Origin: Beroe forskalii
Lineage: Eukaryota > Ctenophora > Nuda > Beroida > Beroidae
Assembly (NCBI GenBank): GCA_011033025.1
Contig: WFMF01000049.1
Coordinates: 1-64,000 of the forward strand
Length of the DNA stretch: 64,000 nt
Direction: 5' to 3'
The notes under the pieces were generated by a model. That model was not told where the DNA came from and searched no databases. It saw nothing but the letters and a program-made list of their open reading frames with translations. Made by a program: the position numbers and the translations under genes. Positions 24,860 through 35,515 of this stretch are shown piece by piece; within the stretch, counting starts at the first letter, position 1, and each line of letters opens with the position of its first letter.

Positions 24860-25265
24860 AACTGACATAGTCCTGCACAACTCAACCTGATGCTCTGATG
24901 GACTCTCAGAGCCCAGTGTTAGAGGGACATGGCATCCAAGCCATTCTTACCAAGGGATCACGGTAGTCAATCTTCGGAGGGGCGCCCCCGACCATTTGGT
25001 GCTCACTGCTCCCAGGAGCACCACCATCTGGCACCCAGGTAAGGGGTTACTAGCTTGCTAGAGTGCATCCAGATGGGTCCCAGCAGAGCTCTCTACAATG
25101 GAGAGCTGCCACCGTCACTCGCGTAAGCGGTGGCGTGTGGTCTGTGGATTTTGCACCAAAAAAAGGTGAGAGTTCTCACCCTTAGCACGATAGGCACGGC
25201 CGGAATCGAACCACCAACCTCTCGATTGGAAGCACGACGCCCTAAACCACTGCGCTACCTGGCCA
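24860..25265 (-). mobile_element. SINE-like element with tRNA-derived head (25193-25265)
   Basis: On the minus strand 25265-25193 reads like a tRNA: A-box GTAGCGCAGTGGTTTAGG and B-box GGTTCGATTCC at proper spacing. The acceptor arms (GGCCAGG and CCGTGCC) pair imperfectly, so it is more likely the head of a SINE than a working tRNA gene. A roughly 330-bp body follows with several short hairpins (for example GAGAACTCTC and GAGAGCTCTC). The 3' limit near 24860 is estimated. Confidence 0.55.
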
Positions 25266-25269
25266 CCTA

Positions 25270-25510
25270 TACATCACACTGGTGTCAACTAAAACTATAC
25301 CTCACACTGATATCAGTTTTACATCACACTGTTATCGATATACCTCACACTGGTGTCAACTAAAATCACAGTGGTGTCAACTATACCTCACACTGGTGTC
25401 AACTAAACCTGACAGTGGTGTAAACTATTTTATATACTTCATCCTCAAACTGTGTCATCCTCACAATCAATCGTCGGTTATAGTACTCTATTGGTCATAC
25501 TGGTGTCATT
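25270..25510. repeat. Degenerate ACTGGTGTCAACTA minisatellite
   Basis: Tandem but irregular copies of CTCACACTGGTGTCAACTAAA fill the segment. It shares the TGGTGTCA octamer with arrays at 6.5-7.8, 34.6-35.0 and 48.0 kb. No coding potential. Confidence 0.7.
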
Positions 25511-25848
25511 GATCCGTCAGAGGTACGCCTAACCTCTAAAATATACGATCATTAATAACGATGCTGTTTTGAATACGTAACTCAAAACTGTCATTCTGAT
25601 TGATATTTTTGATGCGATAAAATAGTACGATTGTTCGTCGGAAGAGTGGGGACATTTGAAACCGTCGAGGGAAGTACAGAGACTAAGATGACGTAAGAGC
25701 TGGTCTGGTGGTACTCTGAGGCCGGCTTTTAATTGGCCGGGTGTCCTGTGACCTAGAAGGCCCAACGGGCCTTCTCGTATTACTATATTAGACTAGGCTG
25801 CTAATCGAAAAAACTCGGCGCAATAAGTATGGCCGGCTATGTCACTAT

Positions 25849-27314
25849 GAACTTACCCGGGGCAGTAAGCACGGGGTCTGCCCAATTTAATGGTCGATTA
25901 AATTGGGCAGACTGGAAGAAAACAGATTTTTAAAAAGTGGAAACAGAAGTGGAAACCAGGAAACATTATTCCTAACCACAACCATAACCCTAACCATCAC
26001 ACTAAACCTAACTGTTTATGGTTAAGATAAGGTTTAGCCATGATGGTTCGGGTTATGTTAAATGGGATATCTATTATTATAATCGAGAGAGGTAGTTATA
26101 AGTAGGAGCCTCCGCTCTCCCAGAAAATCTGACAAACTAGGAGTTGACAAACCGCGATTTTTTGCAGGGTGGTAGAACAAAGGTTTCTTCGTATTGCTAC
26201 ATTCTTCTTTTCTGCGTAAAGGCTTTAGATTTTTTGTGTTTAACGCTCAAAGTTGGAAAAAGGGTCCCGAAAAACAAGATCGAGTTTTAGATTTGATTCA
26301 CCAGTTGCGCACGTTGCTATGGATACATGGGCTAGCGCGCGCAAAACTGCACGTGCATTTTCACGATGAATCTGCCATTTCGTTGTTGTATAATTTGGAA
26401 ATGTTTCCACTGTTGAAATTCATAATTTATACGTTCCCAATAGAATTTTCGAGTTCGGTAAAAAGTTTTTGACCGAAGACTAACTCTTATCACCGTCGTA
26501 GGAGAAATGGTAAGAGTTGTTCCATTATGAAAATTAGCGGTAATTCTTTCAAGAAAACAATTCGATGGTTTGCTGCGAGAATTCGACGGAATGAGGAATT
26601 CAATTATTTACTGAAGCTAGAAGTGGGTTATGAAAAGACAAAAATGCAAACAATTTTGATTTCAATGAGCTCGGATTCAAATTTGTTGCCCATCTATTCT
26701 CCTAATCTGAACTTAAGATTAAAAACATTATTTTTGAGTTCTTCTTATTTAACAGCTGTTTGTTCGAGGTTAATATGCAATCGTAAAATTTGGTCTATAT
26801 TTTCATTTATTTTCAAAGCCCTTATGTGAATATTTCGTAATTTCGTTACGTTGCACCCCCACCCCCAGTAACAAAAAATTGTTTCAATGACTAACTTAGT
26901 GTAAGATATCACATTTGACACTTCCAAACTTAAAAAAACCGCAATTGTTCATTTTATTCCAATTTCATACGTTTCAATTGTTTTTGTCATTAATTTTCAT
27001 AATTCAATATTATTATTTATGAAACTTGCGTTGTGGCTCATGAATTTTGGAAATACTGCGTACTTTAATGTCCATTTTTTCAACTTTTCAAGCCTAAGAA
27101 ACCAGGGTCCTGACTAGGGCAATTATATGCTGGCATGGTGGTGCCCTGTAGCCAGCATTGAAAGGGTCGGGTGTCCTGTGACCCAGAAGGCCCAACGGGC
27201 CTTCTAGTAACTATATAAGACAGAAATAGCACTACCACTTCTGTTTCCACTTTTTGAAAATCGGCGTTCTTCCAGTCCAATTGAATGAATTTCAGTAACT
27301 GACCCAGGTAAGTT
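25849..27314. mobile_element. Possible element bounded by imperfect inverted repeats, with two internal frames
   Basis: 25849-25952 and 27235-27314 are inverted relatives sharing CCACTTCTGTTTCCACTTTT, TCTTCCAGTC and AGGTAAGTTC. Inside are two plus-strand open frames, 26194-26472 (FHDESAISLLYNLEMFP) and 26527-26829 (SFKKTIRWFAARIRRNEEF), with no recognised domain. A hairpin AGAAGGCCCAACGGGCCTTCT sits at 25755 (just outside) and again at 27185, both in GGGTGTCCTGTGACC context, and resembles a retroposon 3' end. The whole reading is tentative. Confidence 0.35.
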
Positions 27315-27394
27315 CAGAATTTTTGATCACGTGACATAATCGTCAATACTTTTAAATGGCAGTATTGCGCCGTGTTTAATGTGTACATCCGCAG

Positions 27395-27510
27395 GGCCAG
27401 CCAGGCATACCGTCTGGCTGGCCTCACTCTGTCATGTTACCTTGCTAAACCCAGGGCCAGCCAGGCATACCGTCTGGCTGGCTTCTGCCATGTTACCTTG
27501 CTAAACCCAG
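27395..27510 (+). repeat. Tandem duplication of a merlin splice acceptor and exon start
   Basis: GGCCAGCCAGGCATACCGTC, preceded by a cag acceptor, occurs at 27395, 27455 and 27511 (spacing 60 and 56 bp). Only the third copy continues into the exon; the first two run into GGCTGGC and intron-like sequence. All three keep an AG just before GGCCAG, so three competing 3' splice sites exist. Confidence 0.85.
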
Positions 27511-27836
27511 GGCCAGCCAGGCATACCGTCTGAAGCAGGAACTGGAGAGTGCCAGGGAACGAGAGAAGGTTGCTAAGTGCAAACTGATGGAGATAACACA
27601 GCAAAGTGTGCTTCATGACCAGGCAAGTGCAGCTAGTCATTTACTTGGAAAACTGGAAAATTTTCTAGTGATTCTACTGAGTTATTCCTGCTTATAGGAA
27701 CAATTTCCCAATCTTCACCCGAATTATCACTAAATTTATTTATGAATCGTTGCTTTCAGGCGGACATAATATCGTACATTGACCGAGAGGAATCCCTCAA
27801 TAATAACGGCGATAACGAGGAAGGAGAATGTGCTAG
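27511..27836 (+). CDS. NF2: Merlin/NF2-like protein, coiled-coil exons
   Basis: Exon 27511-27622 (acceptor ctaaacccag) encodes ASQAYRLKQELESARERE then KVAKCKLMEITQQ, close to the merlin alpha-helical domain ([22 protein letters not shown] in the human protein as I recall it). It ends at a GC donor (GACCAG/GCAAGT), a GC-AG intron. Exon 27760-27836 (acceptor tgctttcag) encodes ADIISYIDREESLNNNGDN and ends in phase 2 (GCTAG/GTGGGT). Phases join to the next exon at 44817. The preceding exon should end in phase 2; none was found between 15361 and here, so about 100-150 residues of coiled coil are missing from this model. Confidence 0.8.
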
Positions 27837-28019
27837 GTGGGTAATGAAAATATCATATAAGATTTGCCTTTTTGAAACGCAAGGAAATATTTTCGTTGGG
27901 TAATGAAAATATACTGTATACTGTAGGTAAATAATTCATATTTTTGAGGGCTGCCCAGCTACAAAATGAAACTGCAGATGAAGATTTATTAATCTTCAGC
28001 CTGGATGCTTAATAACGCT

Positions 28020-29030
28020 TGATTCCAAAAATCAAGTTTTCCATTTTATACCACCCTGAAAAAAATCAGGTGATTTCAGCTCCAATTTCACATTTGTAAT
28101 TTTCTAACTGAAAATGAATTGCGCTAAGAGGTTTCATGCAGGCGCTAATCATGAAAATTGAATGACGGCCCGGATGGGCAGGTACTAGAATGAAAACCAT
28201 TGAAGATTTTTTGGCGCGCTGTTTCATGTTTTCATTACCAAGGGGTCCATTTTTGTTACGCAATTTTTTTGCTGTTGACCATCGTCGCACCTTATTATTG
28301 TTGCATCCCGTCTCCTTAAGAGGTCAATAATCATGAAAATTGACACGATGGGCAGGTACTAGAATGAAAAAGATTGCAGATTTGGATTCAGCTTGAGCAT
28401 CTAATTCCTTGACAATCAATCCATCGTCACACTTAAATCATGAATTCATTGTCAGTTAGATGCTCGAGTTTGAAACATTTATAAATGTTTCAAACTCCAA
28501 TCGAAACCATGAAAATCGATAAATATTTTGAATTCATTATTTTAGTGTGAAAAGATTTATCTATGAAATCGATCTAGCAAGTTTTTGAAAAAGAATCAAT
28601 TTCAAGGTTAGAATTACCTGAGCATTGAACCCAAATTCCTGTCAGCTAACCGCAGTGTATAATTCACTCGATGCCACTACACCAAAATACGCCGACTTGA
28701 CTGATATTATAAAGGACTCATATTATAAAAGAGCAGTTGAATGAATTCTTACGTCATTTGTGGAAATTTCTCCCCCATTTTTAGAGATTTCTCCCCCATG
28801 TTTTAGAGATTCCTCCCCCACCCGGGCAATCCTCCGAACCACGTCCATTTCTGACCGTCTCATTTGCCTTTTTGTGAAACAAAAACGCAATTGGAGAGAG
28901 GAAAAAATAACGAATTTCAAGAAAAACCCGCCGAAAATCGACTACTGTATTTCCAAAATTTGTGAAAACAATTCGAAGTTTCGATTTCCAAGCGCCCATA
29001 ATTATCTCCACCCTCATATTATATACCTTC
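28020..29030. other. Merlin intron with diverged tandem segments
   Basis: Two diverged copies of ATCATGAAAATTGA...GGGCAGGTACTAGAATGAAAA lie at 28147-28208 and 28327-28386. A 25-bp TTTCTCCCCCATTTTTAGAGA repeat occurs at 28767-28822, and a fragment of the 8.8-kb TIR element (TTTGCCTTTTTGTGAAACAAA) at about 28855-28895. No gene recognised. Confidence 0.55.
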
Positions 29031-29213
29031 TGCCCGCCTAATAACTATAATGTTGAGGCAAATTATGTCCTATTAGCCGCTATAAGTAGCATTATTATCT
29101 TGAAGAATTGAGAAATAAAACCCACTTTTAATGCAATATTTTAACTTTCAAACAAATTCGACTCATGGATCACTTGTGTTCATCTGAAGTCGTCCGTTAG
29201 TGTTGCTCTCTTA

Positions 29214-32200
29214 CTACAGACACTCTTCACATACCATACCGTCAATGAGCTCCCCAAGCTCACTTACCAACTTTATTTTGTCTTTTTCCTCAGGTAACAT
29301 GAGTTCCTGGCTGGTCCTCATCTTCAGCACGTCGTTAAGAGAGAAGCAGTAGCCAGATGCTGATATCTCCTTTATGGAGTAAGTCTCGGAGCCCTCCAGA
29401 TCGATCCTTATTGCTGTTGCCATCCCTGTCAGATCAACCCTCCCAATCTGCCCTGAAGTCTCTGCGTTCGTCTCATTTCCCACAATGTACCGCACTGTTT
29501 GCGTTCCTTGTACGCCATTCTCCCAGTCAATGGTTACATTTTCCAGCACGCATATGCCATCCAAGGAGATTTCCACCCAAGATGGATTGGTAGTGCTGGT
29601 CCAGACGGTGCTTTCATCTCCATCCACTAGGTTCTGAGCTGTTCCTTCAACGTTACTTGTCACTGGTCGAGATAGGGTAACTATTTCTCGTATCGAATCG
29701 TGCTTACCCAGGATCTCAATTTGATAAATTCCAACAGTCCAAGGACTCAACTTACCAGAAGGTGTGATACAATACATCGGGTTTTCTATCATTTTTATAT
29801 CGAGCCTTACTTTAGTGGTTATTCCGTCCCATCCTGATATAAATGATTTCCTTTTACCCGTTTTTCCCTTCAGGGTTTCGTCTGCTTTACTTCGCACTTT
29901 AATGAAGTTGCCGTATATTTCTGCACTTAAATCCCAGTCAAGTACATTTGTAAAACACGATTTTTTCCAAATTATTTGGACTTGATCGATGGTGAAAGTG
30001 CCTTGGAGGTCTATTTCAGCCCAGGAATTCTCGTCTGTTCCAGTAAACCAACTATTACCGCTTAAGACGAGTCTATTGTCTACTTTATCATTTCTAAAAC
30101 TTGTGTTACTGACTGCTGGTTTTGCAAAGGCAACATTTTCTTGGGGTTTATGCTCAAAGACCTTCACGACAGCTGCCATCTTCAAAGCCATTGCACTACT
30201 ATCCATGGTTTGTGGCGTGGTAAAACCTTCGCTAAGGGCAAGGTAAAGTTCGTAATTCTGAGGACAGATGGAGAGTGCGTCTTCAATCAGCATGAAATTG
30301 AAAGTTGGGTCTACGATGGATGCTAAAATCCGCATTTTCTCAGACAGACGATATGAATTGGTATCCTGCTGGGCCTCGTTCATGAGGAGTAGGTAATGAG
30401 CTGCTTTTCCCCAAAAGAGGTTGTATGCTTTCCTCATCCAACTTTCCTGCCAACCTCGGATCTTGTTGCGTAGTGTCCACGTTCCATTATAGTATGTAGT
30501 AAAAGCACAGTGGCCTGGCTGCGCCAAGTTAGTTGCTGGCATCCCAAAGGCCTCCGTTACTCCGGCTCCGAATTTACAGAATGTACCACAGACTCCCCCG
30601 TATTTATACATGCCTGCTAGACTCCACTTTGCCGGTTCTTTAGTAGGGTCTTCTGCCTTCTGAGCTCCAGTTCCTCCATACTCTATCATATTGAACACTG
30701 CATCCCCGATTGTTGCAGCTGTACGGTATTCTTCTGCGATATTTTCTCTGGCCCACACGTAGTCCTCATCAGGTTGCATTCCATTTACTACAAACCTCAT
30801 CTCCCACACGTTGAGGTGGAAGAATTCATCGAATAGGACGCCTTCATCTGCCCACTTTGCAAAGTTATGGTACCTGGCAATGCCGTCAATTGGTTGCGAT
30901 AAACTCTGTCAATCACCTCTTCCACAAAGGTCAGTGCTACTGCCACAGCCAGGGTGTGCTTGACTCCCTGTTTGGCGTGAGGATCCTGTTTTATAATCTC
31001 AGCCAGGATGTCTACTGCCTTCCCGCATCTATTGAGATACATGCCACCAGTTGTGAAGAAAGCTTCCATTGTAGCCTTATCGCTGTAAATCCACGCCTTA
31101 ATGTCGTCACTTAGGTCCAATGATTCACCATTCTCCACCAAGCATTCCAGCAGCAGCATTTGGAATATATCAAAGGATTCCTCACTTTTTGCGTAGTTTT
31201 CAAATTGACTCAGTTCGTCAAAATCTCCAACATTCGCTTTGATTTGCGTTATTTTTGCATTCAGCAACTCCTGTGTTTCTGAAAGGTTATGCTGCCATTG
31301 GTTATACCAGAAAAATGGGTTAAAACTCACAATTAACTGGCCTCAAACTCCCTACTAGAAGTGAACTGACAGAGTGAAGTTATGTCACAGTGATATGGTT
31401 AAATTGTGTCGCACTTAAACGAAAAAAGAAATGGTACGAGAGTGAAATAGTGCCATGGTGAACTGAACATATTTGAGAAAACTGGTACCTTTGTATGATA
31501 TGGTGTCTTAGTGAATGGCGTCATATTCTATAGAATGAACTGTGATAGAGAGAATAGAAAAATAAACAGAAAAAAAGACAGTTGGATACCAAGATAAGTA
31601 AATATCTAGGGCTGATGGTTACTTTACTACTTATGATTTATCATAAGTATTAAAGTAACCATCAGCCCATTTACCATCATTTGCTGCTCCATTCCTTTTA
31701 TCAGTCGTCTTTGAATCAATGAAGATTCCTTCGTTTCTGAGGGCTTCAATTTCTGAATCCACGTCATAGTGTTCATCATAATCGTCCAGATAATCAGTAG
31801 ACTGAAGGGTTTATTATCAACATAATATTGGTATGTAATGCAATTATTACTGTAATCAGTTCCAAGCGTTTTATTTGACCTGTTTGCGGATCTGGCGTCT
31901 AAAACATCTGTCAAGGCTTGATTTTTTAATTCAAAGGGTAGATAATGTCCAGTTGTATGCTTGTTATATTCCTACATTTTTAGATCTGCAAGCATATTGT
32001 ATAATATTATCACTATAAAATCAATATGAATTATTTAGATTATAAGTGAAAATTAGGTTATTTGGTTGGTAACTGGGAAAAAGGTCCAATACCTTTTTTT
32101 TGAAGGTTTTACTTCTATTCCAACAGCTGAAAAGGATTTAAATTATCCACAGTGACGGTTAAAGAAGTGTAATCCATACTTTAGTCGCCCGAGACTTCGC

Positions 32201-32513
32201 TTGCAATGGAAAAAATCCCAAAACCTGTACGCTTTCATTAAAACTTTGCAATAGGCCTCGAACTTTCTGCTTCACGTCTTAATAATATGATGTTTCGCTG
32301 CCGGGTATTCAATGTTCCCTAGACTTGAAATATCACGGTTCGTACTTACATTACCTATATTTGGCACAACGTACTGAAACTTTGAAAAGTTGATAACGAG
32401 TAGTGGTATTTGGAGTAATTTTGACTTACCTCGTAAAGCAGAGTTGATGAGATGTGTAACAGTAGAACAAGTAGTAGGAGAATAGTCCTACTACAGCTTC
32501 CTTGCGTGGACAT
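29214..32513 (-). CDS. Secreted transglutaminase-like protein with two discoidin-like domains
   Basis: Three exons. Exon 32513-32430 encodes a signal peptide (SRTILLLLVLLLHISS), donor GAG/GTAAGT. Exon 31801-31675 encodes an acidic linker (STDYLDDYDEHYDVDSEIEA), donor GATG/GTAAAT. Exon 31278-29214 holds the rest; all phases agree. The core has GGVCGTFCKFGAGVTEAFG followed by QPGHCAF, the Cys and His pattern of the transglutaminase/papain-like fold. Two galactose-binding (F5/8C-like) domains follow: one around WFTGTDENSWAEIDLQG, the second around SRPVTSNVEGTAQNLVDGDE. The protein is about 755 residues and ends MVCEECL. It should act outside the cell; substrate unknown. The frame slips by one base near 30890-30905 within a run of T, without other decay. 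The gene lies inside a merlin intron, antisense. Confidence 0.85.
31612..31671 (-). repeat. 27-bp-stem hairpin abutting the exon-2 donor
   Basis: GGGCTGATGGTTACTTTA and its near-perfect complement, with ACTTATGATTTATCATAAGT at the tip, form a roughly 60-nt hairpin. On the minus strand it begins 3-4 bases after the 5' splice site (GATG/GTAAAT) of the second exon of the discoidin gene, so the donor sits at the foot of the stem in the pre-mRNA. Confidence 0.8.
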
Positions 32514-34238
32514 TGTCGACCTGTTAATATTCAAATTCAAATTTGGTTTATAACATTTTAAGGGGCTGAGATTCCTTCAGTCGATTTCCTATTTTTCAAG
32601 TGATTCTTATTAAAGTATCAAGGAGAACTATGAGAAGTTATGGAAACTTATCCTAACAAGCAAAGAAACTGGAGAGGCGTACTAGGTGAGTTTAGCCCAT
32701 CCATGAGCAACTGAGGCAGTTGCTCTAGGTATTGCTCAGTGTTAACTGACTCTGGTTGATGGAAATGAATCTTTTATATTTTTCTTATCTTTTCAAAACA
32801 TAATAGATAAAACATGTGAATAAAATGTCACAATTTAATGTTTTGTTCTCAATAACCATCTGTCGTTGTAGTTAACTGCACTGGTTGATGGACATGAATC
32901 GTTATATATTTTTCTCATATTTTAAAAACATTATAATAGATGAAACATGTGAATAAAAATGTCATAATCTAATGTTTTGTTTCCAATAACCACCTGTCCT
33001 TCTAGTTTGAACTTTGATGTGTGACTAACAGCCCGCAGCTCTCAAACAAGTCAACAAGCAATTGTTCCCCCTATATAGCCATATAATGTTGTTTTGTGAG
33101 CGTTTTATTGGTAACATAAACAGTTGGCTGCAGTCACCAACTGACAGCTTTTAATTATTCAACCGGCTTAAGTGTCATTTTAGCGTCTTCAGGTGACTAA
33201 AATAGGTTCTTAGGCGTCTGCAGTCACTGACTAGGTATTCAAAACACTACGAGCCGCCGTTTTATTTGCATTGTTGCATTGTTGTAGATAAAGCATATAA
33301 TAAGCAGCTGACCATCTTGACAATGATGACTTAATGTGACCCCTACTAAGCTACTAGTCGTTACACACCGCGGCACTTTTCAGGGAAATTTTCTATGGGA
33401 ATTTTTTGGAGAACTTCTCAACGAAAAAATGAATTCGAACATTACAATTTCATAAGGCTCTGCAGATTCAAAAGTTCAGACATGTTTCCCTCAAAAAACT
33501 AAAAAAAGGGGTAAAAGTTGGCCCATAATTATGATCAGACCTAACATTGATCATATTCGAGTCTCATGGACTGTAATGACTTGATAAAGAAAAAATCTCA
33601 AAAAGCGATATATTTTTCCTTGATGTTTACACGTTGCCATCCTGGAATAATGGAATGCAGTTTTAATATCAACAAGAATTACGTTACCTCGTTTTGTGGG
33701 CGCTATATTATCTCTCCTACGTGCTTGAATTAACGCGCGCAGATGATTACACGTGGGTGAATTCGTTAAACGTGGCAAATGATTGCGCGCGTTCCCGCAT
33801 ATTCGTAGAACTCGTTTGAAGACTCGTTTAGCTGCGCGACGTTTCAATTTTCAGTTCATTGGGACCATTTTTATTGCGCATTGCATTTTCTTTGGGATCG
33901 TTCACATATTACGTAATCAATTTTGGACGATTTTCCCCCCCTCCCCAAATCAAGTTTTCAGTATTTTATTTGTTAAAAACATGCAGTCATTTGAGGGTGA
34001 TTACGTATGGAACGACCCTTATTTAAAAAAAAAAACTGAGCGAGGGTAAAATTTTCTGAAAACTACCTTTGTCCTTTACTGTGCTAGCAACTAATCAGGA
34101 GGCAGTATTCGCGTTGAACGTGTGCGTTCCCTTGATAGATGATGTCGTGTGTGCTTGGTCACACGTACATGATCTAAAAGTTTGAACTCTTCAATCACAA
34201 GCCTGGGTCATGGGTGGGGGCTGTCAAGACTCGAGTCT
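32514..34238. other. Spacer upstream of the discoidin gene; no gene recognised
   Basis: A diverged direct duplication occurs around 32750-33010 (TGGTTGATGGA ... AACATGTGAATAAAATGTC, twice). The promoter of the discoidin gene should lie here on the minus strand, but no TATA box or initiator could be chosen with confidence. Open frames at 33.55-34.05 kb look like chance. Confidence 0.5.
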
Positions 34239-34383
34239 TCAAACCACGATACCGAGACACCTGCCAATCTTCCATTCAGATAAAAGTTCGGGTAGCATCG
34301 GCCGTGTAGGTGGACCCGGCGTGCGTGTAGGGGTCGAGTAGTAGAACCTGTCCACGTTGTGACTCAACTCAAAGTCTTCCAAC
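34239..34383 (-). CDS. Terminal exon-like frame, possible cytoplasmic tail of the mosaic gene
   Basis: Acceptor cctcatttcag precedes LEDFELSHNVDRFYYSTPTR, TPGPPTRPMLPELLSEWK and a stop after CLGIVV. Pro/Thr-rich sequence with a tyrosine pair looks like a receptor tail. It lies downstream (minus) of the mosaic extracellular gene and could end it. A possible 27-nt micro-exon (35062-35036, LIMKFYTLR, phase-compatible) would precede it. No transmembrane exon was found between, so the link is inference. Confidence 0.4.
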
Positions 34384-34647
34384 CTGAAATGAGGATCAGG
34401 AATGAGTGAAGGAGTAGTAGAACCTCTCCAGAGTTTAATAAGGCATTTGACGATTAGAGGGAAGTTGTCTGTTTCACCCCACGCTGCACAGTTGGAGGAA
34501 TTATGCCGGATGCTGAAAAGATATTTCATGTGGCGTAGATGAACTTGTTCCATACCCAACTTTGCTTTTTTAGAAAGGCAATGATTGATGTTATGATGCA
34601 TGAAATGAGGATCAGTCCGAGTGAGACAGTGAGTGTACACGCTTAAC

Positions 34648-34962
34648 TGACACCAGTTACCAGAACGTCACACGATGTGTCTCTGACACCAGTACGTCGC
34701 ACGATGTGTCCCTGACACCACTATTCCGCACGATGTGACCATGACACCACTATGTCGCACGATGTATCCCTGACACCACTATGTCGCACGATGTGACCCT
34801 GACACCACTATGTCGCACGATGTGACCCTGACACCACTATGTCGCACGATGTATCCCTGACACCACTATGTCGCACGATGTGACCCTGACACCACTATGT
34901 CGCACGATGTGACCCTGACACCAGTACTTCGCACGATGTGACCCTGACACCACCGTGTGGCA
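34648..34962. repeat. 28-bp minisatellite TGACACCACTATGTCGCACGA
   Basis: About eleven tandem copies of a 28-bp unit (TGACACCACTATGTCGCACG plus ATGTGACC). The start is diverged, the middle nearly identical. It contains the TGACACCA word shared with other arrays here. It lies in the merlin intron between the tail exon and the BTB gene. Confidence 0.9.
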
Positions 34963-35515
34963 TTACGTGTCCTGGATACCATTATTTCCCACTAGTAGAA
35001 GTGATTCTACCGAGTCTGGGGAAGGATGTGATAACCTTAACGTGTAGAATTTCATGATAAGCCTGCAGAGAAAGGCATGCCATCACCAGCGCTCCATACC
35101 ATACCTCGACGGTGACCAAACCCCCATAATTTGCTAATTATCCAGGCATAATCAAATGATACTCCTGCTATCCCGTGGTACGCATATCACTCCCATCAGG
35201 TGATTTCAACGGATAAGGACGCGATGCAGAAGTGGTAATTTCATTTTATTATATTCAAGACCGCTTTGTTCGAGGGTAAATGTTTTTAAATAAATTCGAA
35301 GCATTTTTCCTTTTGATGCAACGTTAAAGACGGTTTTTCGTGGCTGTTTTACTTATGTAGTTATGTGAGCCATCCTAAACTTCTTAATCTGACAATCTTA
35401 AGTAGCTGGAAATGGTTATATAAGGTTATAAGGTTGTAAACATATATTTCTATTTCTACGCATAACATTTATAATCACAATTATAAATCAAATTTGAGGC
35501 ATCGTCCAAGTTGGA

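Noticed and set aside
25193-25265. A functional tRNA gene on the minus strand
   Set aside because: The A and B boxes are good, but the acceptor stem and the anticodon stem pair poorly and a repeat-like body follows, which fits a SINE better.
33551-34049. Overlapping Arg-rich frames on both strands
   Set aside because: There is no domain, splice context or codon pattern, and the composition looks like chance.
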